From: Massilia pinisoli
GTDB taxonomy: Bacteria; Pseudomonadota; Gammaproteobacteria; Burkholderiales; Burkholderiaceae_D
NCBI RefSeq assembly: GCF_024753285.1
Contig: NZ_JANUGW010000005.1
Location: forward strand, 124,001-188,000
Reading direction: 5' to 3'
Length of the DNA: 64,000 bases
Position numbers and translations under genes: made by a program. The notes below the pieces were generated by a model. The model worked only from the letters and a program-made list of their open reading frames with translations. It ran no database searches and was not told the DNA's origin. Below, one piece after another: positions 32,974-40,719 of the stretch (positions are counted from its first letter, which is position 1; every line of letters starts with the position of its first letter).

Positions 32974-34362
32974 CTAGCCGCGTGCGGCCAGTACGGGCGC
33001 CCAGCCGCCGCCCAGCGCGCGGTACAGGTCGACGTGGGCCTGCAGCCAGGCGGCGCGCAGTTGCAGCGCCGCGGTCTCCGCGCTGAACGCGTTGCGCTGG
33101 GCATCCAGCTCTTCCAGGTACGACGAATAGCCGTTGCGGTAGCGGTTGTGCGCGATGCGCAGCACTTCCGCCGCGGCCACGCGCCGTGCCTCCACCTCGT
33201 CCAGCTGTTCGCGCAGGCGCTGCACGGCCGTCAGCGCGTTCTCCGTGTCGGCGAACGCGTTGCGCACGGCGGCCTCGTACGCGAACACGGCGCGGTCGCG
33301 CAGCGACGCGCTGATCTCGGCCTGGGCGCGCAGCCGGCCGCCGTCGAACAGCGGCGCGAGGATGCTGCCGCCCACGCTCCATAGCGCCGTCGGCGAGCGC
33401 AGCAACGTGGGCAGGTCGTGCGCGTACGCGCCCAGCGACGCCGTCAGCCGCAGGGACGGCAGCATCTGGTCGCGCGCGGCGGCGAGGCTCGCGTCCGCGG
33501 CGGCGACGGCCCGCTCGGCCGCGGCGACGTCCGGCCGGCGCCGCAAGAGTTCCGACGGCAGGCCGGGCTGGATCGCCGGCGCGTCCAGCCGGGCGAGCTC
33601 GGTGCCGCGTTCGACGGGGCCGGGATTCGCGCCCGCGAGGATGTCGAGGGCATTTTCCTGCTGCGTGATCGCGCGCTCAAGCTGCGGCACGACGGCGGCC
33701 GTCGCGCGGTATTCGGCTTCGGCCTGCGACAGTTCGAGGCGCGAGCTGTAGCCGACTTCGAACTGGCGCCGCGCCAGTTCCAGCGAGCGCTGGCGCGATG
33801 CCAGGGTCGCGCGCGCGAGGGCCAGCTGGGCATCGAGGCCGCGCAGGTTCAGGTAGCCGGACGCCGTGTTCGCGGCCACCGCCAGCGCCGTCGCATCGAA
33901 CGCGGCCTGCTGCGCCGCGTAGTCGAAGCGCGCCGCGTCCGTGGCGCCGGCCAGGCGGCCGAACGGATCGAGTTCGTACGCGGCCTGGAAGCTGCCCTGC
34001 AGGACGGTGGAATCGATCGGCGTGCCGAACGGGCCGATCGCGCGCGCCCGCGTGGGCGACAAGCCCACCGACAGGCTCGGTTCCTGCGCGGACCGCGCGA
34101 CCTGGATGCGCGCCCGGTATTCGGCGAGCCGCGCCTGCGCCGTACGCACGTCGTTGTTGCGCGCGAGCGCCTGCGCGACGAGGCGGTCCAGCGCCGGGTC
34201 GGCGAATGCGCGCCACCAGTCGCGTTCCACCGGTGTGCCCGGCCCGACCTGCGCGTGCCACGCGGGCGGCACGACCAGTGTCGGTTGCGGCGGCGGCTGC
34301 ACCGGGATGCGGCAGCCGGCCAGCAGCGCGGCGCAGGCGATGAGCAGGAGGTGGCGCGTCAT
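32974..34362 (-). CDS. NodT-family efflux outer-membrane lipoprotein
   Basis: TolC-like channel of a tripartite pump, 462 residues. Lipoprotein signal MTRHLLLIACAALLAGC with lipidated Cys17. The repeated OEP domains have WWRAFADPALDRLVAQALARNNDVRTAQARLAEYRA and DIL-like LPSELLRRRPDVAAAERAVAAADASLAAARDQMLPSLRL (the R-R-P-D-V signature). Its start overlaps the emrA stop by four bases. Confidence 0.95.
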   Translation of the reverse strand: MTRHLLLIACAALLAGCRIPVQPPPQPTLVVPPAWHAQVGPGTPVERDWWRAFADPALDRLVAQALARNNDVRTAQARLAEYRARIQVARSAQEPSLSVGLSPTRARAIGPFGTPIDSTVLQGSFQAAYELDPFGRLAGATDAARFDYAAQQAAFDATALAVAANTASGYLNLRGLDAQLALARATLASRQRSLELARRQFEVGYSSRLELSQAEAEYRATAAVVPQLERAITQQENALDILAGANPGPVERGTELARLDAPAIQPGLPSELLRRRPDVAAAERAVAAADASLAAARDQMLPSLRLTASLGAYAHDLPTLLRSPTALWSVGGSILAPLFDGGRLRAQAEISASLRDRAVFAYEAAVRNAFADTENALTAVQRLREQLDEVEARRVAAAEVLRIAHNRYRNGYSSYLEELDAQRNAFSAETAALQLRAAWLQAHVDLYRALGGGWAPVLAARG

Positions 34363-35660
34363 TGGCCTTGTCCCGGCGCGGGTTGGGCGGGCGGCGTTGC
34401 GGCGGGCACCGGTGTGCTGCCGGTGCGTGGACCGGCCGGCGCTTGCGTAACCGCTGGCGTTCGCGTGGGCACGGGGGTGCCCACTCTACGTTGAGCCTCC
34501 CCCTGCCCTGACGGTGACGCATCAGCCGGCGCCGCAGGCTGCACCCGACGCGGCTCGGCCGGCGCCTTCGTGTCGATGCTCGCCACCACCGACATCCCCG
34601 GCCGCAGCCGCGCCGCCAGCGGCTGGTCCGGATCGATACTGATGCGCACGGGGATGCGCTGGGCGATCTTGACGAAGTTGCCGGTCGCGTTGTCCGGCAC
34701 GATCACGGAGAATTCCGAGCCCGTCGCCGGCGCGATCTGCTCGACGTGCCCGCGCAGCTTCGCGCGGTTCAGCGCGTCGACGGTGAACGTGACGGGCTGG
34801 CCCACGGCTACGTCCGCCATCTGCGTCTCCTTCATGTTGGCGACGACCCACATCGTATGCGGCACGAGCGCCGTCAGCTGGGCGCCCGCGTTGACGAACG
34901 CGCCCAGGCGCACGCTCACCTGCCCCAGCTGGCCGTCGCGCGGCGCGATGATCTGCGTGTTGGCGAGGTCGATCTCGGCCAGCCGGACGGCCGCCTCCGC
35001 GTTCGCGACGGCCGCTTCCAGCGACGCGTGGTTGACGTCCACCGTGCGCAGGCTCTGGCGCGCGATTTCCAGCGCGGCGCGGGCCTGCTCGGCCGCGGCC
35101 ACGGTCTGCGCGCGCGTGGCGCGGGCCGCGTCGCGTTCGCGCGCGGACAGCGAACCGTCGGCCGCCAGCTCTTCCACGCGGCGCAGGTCGGCATTGGCGC
35201 GCTGCGCCTGCGCGGCCGCGTTGGCGACGGCGGCCTGGTTCTGCGCGATGGTGGCGCTGGCCGTGTTCCTCGTCTGCGTGAAGTTGGCGAGGGCCGCCCG
35301 CTGTGCCGCCAGCTGGGCCTGCGCCTGCTCCAGCCGCTGCCGGTAGATGCGGTCGTCGATGCGCATCAAGAGCTGCCCCTGGCGCACCTGCTGGTAATCC
35401 TGCACGTCGACCTCGACGACGTAGCCGGACAGCTGCGGGCTGATGATCGTCACCTGGCCCCGCACGAGCGCGTTCTCCGTCGTCTGCAGCGCGCTGTGGA
35501 ACGGCGGCAGGTTCCACGCGTACAGCACGATCAGCACGCCGATCAGCGCGACGAGCGCGAACAGCAGGCCGCTGGCGATGACGTTGCGGTTCGACTTCTG
35601 CTGCGTCGTCGCTGCTGTCTCTGTGGTGGTCGTGGTGGTCGTCGTTGTCGTTTCGGGCAT
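34359..35660 (-). CDS. EmrA/HlyD-family membrane fusion protein with a REP-containing tail
   Basis: Periplasmic adaptor of 433 residues. The N terminus carries a run of ten threonines (residues 4-13), then one TM helix at about 28-48. The lipoyl halves include VRGQVTIISPQLSGYVVEVDVQDYQQVRQGQLLMRID and TQIIAPRDGQLGQVSVRLG, flanking a long coiled coil. The beta-barrel ends near residue 370. The remaining 65 residues are Pro/Ala/Thr-rich and encode a REP-like palindrome (RRVGTPVPTRTP, residue 391 on). Partner of the downstream NodT and upstream EmrB-like proteins. Confidence 0.93.
   Translation of the reverse strand: MPETTTTTTTTTTETAATTQQKSNRNVIASGLLFALVALIGVLIVLYAWNLPPFHSALQTTENALVRGQVTIISPQLSGYVVEVDVQDYQQVRQGQLLMRIDDRIYRQRLEQAQAQLAAQRAALANFTQTRNTASATIAQNQAAVANAAAQAQRANADLRRVEELAADGSLSARERDAARATRAQTVAAAEQARAALEIARQSLRTVDVNHASLEAAVANAEAAVRLAEIDLANTQIIAPRDGQLGQVSVRLGAFVNAGAQLTALVPHTMWVVANMKETQMADVAVGQPVTFTVDALNRAKLRGHVEQIAPATGSEFSVIVPDNATGNFVKIAQRIPVRISIDPDQPLAARLRPGMSVVASIDTKAPAEPRRVQPAAPADASPSGQGEAQRRVGTPVPTRTPAVTQAPAGPRTGSTPVPAATPPAQPAPGQGQ
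34463..34490. repeat. REP-like palindrome inside the emrA reading frame
   Basis: GCGTGGGCAC, GGGG, GTGCCCAC followed by TCTACG: the same class as the copies at 631 and 47985. Here it is translated within the C-terminal tail of the adaptor without breaking the frame. Confidence 0.75.
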
Positions 35661-35675
35661 GGCGGCAGGCTCGCT

Positions 35676-37409
35676 TCAGGTTGGGACGGCGCGCGTCGGC
35701 TCGGGCGGACGCGGCGCCGAGCGGCGGTCGCCGGACGGCACGGCGAGCGGCGAATCGGTCGGGTCGGGCGGTGCCGGCGGCGCGGGAGGTTGCGGCGGTG
35801 GCGGCGCGACGTACGTGAGCCACAGCGCGCGGCCGCAGATCCACGCGGCCAGCACGGCGGCGAGGATCGCGATCAGCAGGAACACGTCGTTGTAGGCAAG
35901 GATGTTGGCTTCGCGCGCCGCCGTCTGCGTCAGCACGGAGATGCCCTGACGCGTGCGCAGCGCCGGATCCGCGAGCAGGCGCGCATACGCGGCGCCGCCC
36001 TGCTGGATGCGCGCGGCGACGAGCGGATCGAGCGCGCTCAGTTGCTCGGCCAGCACGGACGAATGGTATTTTTCGCGCATCACCTGGAACGTGCCCAGCA
36101 ACGACGAGCCGATCAGGCCACCGAGGTTCTGCGTCAGGCCGAACAGCACGGAAAAGCTGATCAGGTTCGCGGGGTTCGAGATCACGGAGCCCATCAACGT
36201 GAGCAGCAGCGGCCCGAGGAACATCACGCCGCCGAACGCCAGCATGGCCTGGCCCACGTACAGCTGCGCGGGGCGCGTGACGTTGGACGCGTGCGAATCG
36301 ACCCACGCGCCCAGCGCCATGATCAATAACGCCACCACCTGCGGCGCCATCAGGTGCGGCGGGCGGATGATCAGCACGGACACGGCGATGCCGAGGGTGG
36401 TCGCGAGGAGGATCACGACGAACATGGTCTGCATTTCATCGTTGTTCAGGCCCACGAGGCGCAGGAAGCCCACGGCGCCCACGCTCTGCTCCGACAGCAC
36501 GACGCGCACGAGCATCAGCGCGAGCGCGAGCCGGACGATCATCCCGTTCGTCAGCCAGCGGATGTTCAGCAGCGGATTGTCGCGGTTGTGCTCGACGCAG
36601 ATCGCCGCGAGCAGCAGCACGATCGACACCGCGAGCGCGATGCCCACCCACGGGTTCTCCGTCCACCACAGCACGCGGCCGAACGTCAGCGCCGCGCACA
36701 GCAGCGCCATGCCCGGTGCGAACAGGGAAAAGGTGAGGAAGTCCGTGGGGCGGAACGCGCGGAAGCGGTCGCCCGGCGGCAGCTTCAGCCACAGCACGGC
36801 AGCGAGGGTGACGAGCGTCAGCCCCAGCTCGAACAGGTACAGCCCGCGCCATTCCGCGACCTGCAGCAGGCTGCGCGAAAAGATATAGGCGATCGGCTGC
36901 GCCAGCTGCGCGATGCCCGTCGAGATGACGATGCCGCGCGGCCGCCACGCCTTCGTGAACGCCTGCAGCGTGTAGTACAGGCCCAGTGTCGACAGCGCCG
37001 CACCGACCATGCCGTGGGCCGCGCGCACGGCGATCGCGGAGCCGAGGTCGTTGACGAACAGGTGGCCGAACGTGACGAGCGCGTACAGCACGAGGAAGAA
37101 TTCCGTGAACGCGCGCAGGCCGAACTGCTGGCGGAACTTCACGAGCAGCAGGTTCATCGACACGTTCGTCATCACGTACGCCGTCGGCAGCCAGTTGACC
37201 TCGGCCGTGAACACGCCCAGCGTGCCTTGCAGGTTCACGAGGTTGACGGTGACGAGTGCGTTGCCCAGGCCGCCCGTCAAGGTCACCAGCACGCCGACGA
37301 GGAAGTAGGCGATGCGGCGCGGCGTCGAATGCTTCGGGAACGACGGGCTGCCCGGCAAGGTGGGGCGCTCGTCCGGATGCCATTCGCGCGGCGCGTACTC
37401 GTCGCTCAT
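35676..37409 (-). CDS. DHA2-type MFS multidrug transporter, EmrB-like
   Basis: Proton-driven drug exporter of 577 residues with about 14 predicted TM helices (first at RRIAYFLVGVLVTLTGGLGNALVTV). The loop segment NWLPTAYVMTNVSMNLLLVKFRQQFGLRAFTEFF corresponds to the usual DHA2 motif region but is divergent. It has a cytosolic Pro-rich C-terminal tail (APPPPQPPAPPAPPDP). Works with the adaptor and NodT channel encoded downstream. Overlaps the marR stop by four bases. Confidence 0.92.
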   Translation of the reverse strand: MSDEYAPREWHPDERPTLPGSPSFPKHSTPRRIAYFLVGVLVTLTGGLGNALVTVNLVNLQGTLGVFTAEVNWLPTAYVMTNVSMNLLLVKFRQQFGLRAFTEFFLVLYALVTFGHLFVNDLGSAIAVRAAHGMVGAALSTLGLYYTLQAFTKAWRPRGIVISTGIAQLAQPIAYIFSRSLLQVAEWRGLYLFELGLTLVTLAAVLWLKLPPGDRFRAFRPTDFLTFSLFAPGMALLCAALTFGRVLWWTENPWVGIALAVSIVLLLAAICVEHNRDNPLLNIRWLTNGMIVRLALALMLVRVVLSEQSVGAVGFLRLVGLNNDEMQTMFVVILLATTLGIAVSVLIIRPPHLMAPQVVALLIMALGAWVDSHASNVTRPAQLYVGQAMLAFGGVMFLGPLLLTLMGSVISNPANLISFSVLFGLTQNLGGLIGSSLLGTFQVMREKYHSSVLAEQLSALDPLVAARIQQGGAAYARLLADPALRTRQGISVLTQTAAREANILAYNDVFLLIAILAAVLAAWICGRALWLTYVAPPPPQPPAPPAPPDPTDSPLAVPSGDRRSAPRPPEPTRAVPT

Positions 37410-37846
37410 GCGCCCTCCAGCAGCCGTTGCAGGTCGTCCAGCAGGCCGGCGGCGGCGGCCGTCGCATCGGCATCCAGCCGCGCGACCGTGCGCGCCCGCA
37501 GGGCGGCCGCGTCCGCGCGCACCTGCGCCGCGACCGACGCCCCCGCCGGCGTCAAGCCGATGCGCTTGACGCGGCGGTCACCCGGTGCCGCATCGCGCCG
37601 CACGAGGTCGCCGGCAGCGAGGCGGTCGATGGTCGTCACGAGCGTCGCGCCGTCGACACCCAGCCGGCGCGCGAGCTCGCGCTGCGACGGCGGCTCGGTG
37701 CTGTCCGCCACGGCTGCCAGCGCGTTCCAGGCGGCCGTCGTCAGCCCGTGCGCCTTCAGGTGGCGTTCGAGCGCGAAGCGCCATGCACGCGCGGCGCCTT
37801 GCAAGGCGTGCAGAAAACGGTCGTCGGGGTCGTCGGCGTTGTTCAT
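37406..37846 (-). CDS. MarR-family transcriptional regulator of the efflux operon
   Basis: 146 residues from the ATG at 37846 (a TTG at 37870 is less likely). Winged helix SQRELARRLGVDGATLVTTIDRLAAGDLVRRDAAPGDRRVKRIGLTPAG at about residues 55-103 with the conserved D-R-R wing. First gene of marR-emrB-emrA-nodT. Such regulators repress their own operon until a drug binds. No clear dyad operator was found upstream. Confidence 0.92.
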   Translation of the reverse strand: MNNADDPDDRFLHALQGAARAWRFALERHLKAHGLTTAAWNALAAVADSTEPPSQRELARRLGVDGATLVTTIDRLAAGDLVRRDAAPGDRRVKRIGLTPAGASVAAQVRADAAALRARTVARLDADATAAAAGLLDDLQRLLEGA

Positions 37847-38050
37847 GTCAAGGAAACATGGGCGTCCCAATCGTTGGTCATGCAGATTATCGGCCCGTTA
37901 TGGCAAAAGTCGCCACACGCAAAGATTTAGTTCGAGTTCTGGTTATTCAGGCATTGCTCTGAGAAATCACCGTGCTTAGAATCAATTCATTCCGCAAGGC
38001 AATCAGTGCTGGCGGATAACAAGCAAACCCGGTGTCGTTCAGAGTGTCCC

Positions 38051-39292
38051 ATGGTTAAAGTCCGCCCTTCCGTTCGCCAATTGACGTCCGCCTTCCTCGC
38101 CGCCCTCGCCCTGCTGCCGGGCCTCGCGATCGAACAGGAGTTGCAGCTCGACTACCGGATCAACGAACACATCATCCTGATTCCGGCCGGCCAGGACCAC
38201 CAGGCGCGCCTGGAAACGACCGTGTTCCAGCCGAACGGCCCCGGCCCGTTCCCGCTGATCATCATCAACCACGGCAAGGACCCGGGCCATCCGAACCTGC
38301 AGCCGCGCGACCGCTTCTACCACATGGCCCACGCGTTCGTGGAGCGCGGCTATGCCGTGATGGTGCCGATGCGCCAGGGCTTCGCGAGTTCGACGGGCTA
38401 TTACCGCGATCACGGCTGCGACATGACGGCCAACGGCTACACGCAGGCCGAGGACATCGCCGCCACCCTCGCCTATGCCCGCGGGCAGCGCTGGATCGAT
38501 GCCGACCACATCGTCGTCGCCGGCCAGTCGTACGGCGGCCTCGCGACGATGGCGCTGGGCACGCAGGATCTGCCGGGTGTGCGCGGCCTGATCAACTTCG
38601 CCGGCGGCCTGCGCGACGACAGCAACGGCTGCGGCTGGCGCTCGGCTCTCGTCTCGGCGTTCGCCGAATACGGCGCGCAGAACAAGATCCCGAGCCTGTG
38701 GATGTACGGCCAGAACGATTCGCTGTTCTCGCCGGAACTGGTGGCGCGCATGCACGACGCGTTCGAGCAGGCCGGCGGCCACGCCCAGCTCGTCGAATTC
38801 GCGCCGTTCAAGCGCGATTCGCACGGCATGCTGGCGAGCCGTGACGGCGAGAAGATCTGGCTCGCGGACACGATGAACTTCCTGCAGCAGGTCGGCATGC
38901 CCACGAAAATCGTGTACAAGGTGCCGGAACCGCCGCAGCCGCAGGCGACCAATTTCGCGGGCGTCGACGACATCGACGCCGTGCCCTTCCTCAGCGAGAA
39001 CGGCCGCCGCGCCTACCGCGAATATCTGACCAAGATGACGCCGCGCGCGTTCGCCGTGTCGCCCAGCGGCGCCTGGTGCTGGGCGGAGGAAGGCGAAGAC
39101 CCGGACGCACGCGCCCTCGCGACGTGCTCGGCCAAGAGCGACAAGCCGTGCCGCCTGTATTCCGTCGACGAGCACGTCGTGTGGAATCCGGACCTGGCCG
39201 AGAAGGCGGCCGTCACGGCGTCCAACACGCCGGTCCCGGCGCCTGGCAACGGCGCGGTGGGCAATGCGGCGGGGATGACGGCGGCGAACTGA
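38051..39292 (+). CDS. Alpha/beta hydrolase (dienelactone hydrolase-like), probably exported
   Basis: 413 residues from the ATG at 38051. A hydrophobic N-terminal helix (LTSAFLAALALLPGLA) suggests export, although the cleavage site is not clear. Catalytic Ser160 in VVAGQSYGGLA, Asp223 in YGQNDSLF and His258 in RDSHGML. The oxyanion region is IIINHGKDPG. It ends in a Cys-containing domain of about 130 residues (AWCWAEEGEDPDARALATCS) not typical of the core fold. Substrate unknown. Followed by a strong terminator. Confidence 0.88.
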   Translation: MVKVRPSVRQLTSAFLAALALLPGLAIEQELQLDYRINEHIILIPAGQDHQARLETTVFQPNGPGPFPLIIINHGKDPGHPNLQPRDRFYHMAHAFVERGYAVMVPMRQGFASSTGYYRDHGCDMTANGYTQAEDIAATLAYARGQRWIDADHIVVAGQSYGGLATMALGTQDLPGVRGLINFAGGLRDDSNGCGWRSALVSAFAEYGAQNKIPSLWMYGQNDSLFSPELVARMHDAFEQAGGHAQLVEFAPFKRDSHGMLASRDGEKIWLADTMNFLQQVGMPTKIVYKVPEPPQPQATNFAGVDDIDAVPFLSENGRRAYREYLTKMTPRAFAVSPSGAWCWAEEGEDPDARALATCSAKSDKPCRLYSVDEHVVWNPDLAEKAAVTASNTPVPAPGNGAVGNAAGMTAAN

Positions 39293-39313
39293 GTACCGTC
39301 CTCGCAACGCACG

Positions 39314-39340
39314 AGCGGCCGCCGGACGGCCGCTTTTTTT
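39314..39340 (+). terminator. Rho-independent terminator after the alpha/beta hydrolase gene
   Basis: GCGGCCG, loop CCGGA, CGGCCGC followed by seven T. A GC-rich stem directly before a T run, 22 bases after the stop codon. Confidence 0.88.
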
Positions 39341-39357
39341 CGTCCAGCACAATCACC

Positions 39358-39387
39358 GCAGGGTGGGCACGGAGTGCCCACCCTGCG
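39358..39387. repeat. REP-like palindrome, GTGGGCAC class, symmetric form
   Basis: GCAGGGTGGGCAC, GGA, GTGCCCACCCTGC. A fully symmetric version of the class found at 631 and 47985, located just after the terminator and before the lipase gene. Confidence 0.7.
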
Positions 39388-39508
39388 TGCTTCATACGTC
39401 CGCAACTTTTGTTGCATTGCAACAGATTTGCAGCTCCGGTCGAGCCAGCGCAAACGTAGCGCCGCATATCAAACCGACAATGGGCTCGCCACGTCCAATG
39501 GAGGTCAT

Positions 39509-40708
39509 ATGTTGCGACTGACGAACACCTGCGCCTGCGCGCTGCTGGCGCTCACCGCGTTGCTGGGCGCCCCTGCCCGCGCGGCCAACAACGATCCCGT
39601 CGTGCTCGTGCATGGCGTCCTCGGCTTCGGCCCGCAGTCGCATCCGCTCGGCAGCTTCCTGTACTGGGGCGGCTACGGCGACATCGCGGCGCACCTGGCC
39701 GTCTACCACGGGCCGCACACCGTGTTCACGGCGCAGGTCGGTGCGATCGCGTCCAACTGGGACCGCGCCGCCGAGCTGTATGCCCAGATCAAGGGCGGCT
39801 GCGTCGACTACGGCGCCCATCACGTGGCGCGCTACGGCTATCCGGGCCAGCAGCAGAAGCCCGCCGGCAAGTGCTGGGCCGCCGACCCCACGCACAATCC
39901 GCAGGGCTACCCGCTCGCCTTCTACCCGCAATGGGACGCGGCCCACCCCATCCACATGATCGGCCACAGCCAGGGCGGCACGACGATCCGCGCGCTGATC
40001 CAGCTGCTGGAGCACGGTTCACCGGATGGCGACGAAGGCGGCGGCGCGCTCTACCAAGGCGGCAAGGTCGGCTGGGTGAAGAGCGTCGTCACGATCTCCG
40101 CCCCGCACGACGGCACCACGTTGCGCGATGCCGTGCTCGACGTCCTGCCGAATCTGCGCAGCCCCCTGCGCGACATCCTCGACAACGAGCTGGCCCATTG
40201 GGAACTGGCCCCGGACGGCGCACGCGAATTCAACCGCTGGGCCCTCACGTCGCCGTCGACCTATTATTTTTCGGTCGGCACCCTGGCCACGGAAGCGGGC
40301 GCCTGGTGCTGCAACGACACGGACCGCATCATCGCACCCGTGCAAAACACCGAGCTCCAATACCCGCGCGCCGACATGATCCCGTATTTCAAGCTGTTCG
40401 CCGGCGAGTGGATCGTCGGATCGCTGGCCCAGCCGGGCATGGGGTCGTACACGCAGAACGCACCGGGCCGCGTGCGCATCGACAGCAGGTGGTTTCCCAA
40501 CGACGGCGTCGTCAACACGGTGAGCATGCGCGCACCGAGCGGGCACCCCGTGCGCGACTACGACGGCACGGCCGTGCGGGGGATGTGGAATTTCCTCGGC
40601 AATTACCGCGGCTACGACCACTTCGACGTGCTGAACTGGCCGAACCCGGGGCCGTCGGCCGACCCGATCTACGAGCGGATCAGCGATATCATCTTCGGCC
40701 TGCAGTGA
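39509..40708 (+). CDS. Secreted lipase/esterase, family I.5-like
   Basis: 399 residues from the ATG at 39509 (GGAGG upstream). Signal peptide MLRLTNTCACALLALTALLGAPARA. The mature enzyme has DPVVLVHGVLGFG (oxyanion), catalytic Ser154 in IHMIGHSQGGTTIRAL, the SAPHDGTTLRD segment and a C-terminal NDGVVNTVSM followed by GYDHFDVLNW (likely catalytic His). The S-Q-G-G elbow and long insertions resemble the Staphylococcus/Geobacillus lipase family, which binds Zn. Likely secreted; substrate acyl esters. Confidence 0.9.
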   Translation: MLRLTNTCACALLALTALLGAPARAANNDPVVLVHGVLGFGPQSHPLGSFLYWGGYGDIAAHLAVYHGPHTVFTAQVGAIASNWDRAAELYAQIKGGCVDYGAHHVARYGYPGQQQKPAGKCWAADPTHNPQGYPLAFYPQWDAAHPIHMIGHSQGGTTIRALIQLLEHGSPDGDEGGGALYQGGKVGWVKSVVTISAPHDGTTLRDAVLDVLPNLRSPLRDILDNELAHWELAPDGAREFNRWALTSPSTYYFSVGTLATEAGAWCCNDTDRIIAPVQNTELQYPRADMIPYFKLFAGEWIVGSLAQPGMGSYTQNAPGRVRIDSRWFPNDGVVNTVSMRAPSGHPVRDYDGTAVRGMWNFLGNYRGYDHFDVLNWPNPGPSADPIYERISDIIFGLQ

Positions 40709-40719
40709 GCGGCACCGCG

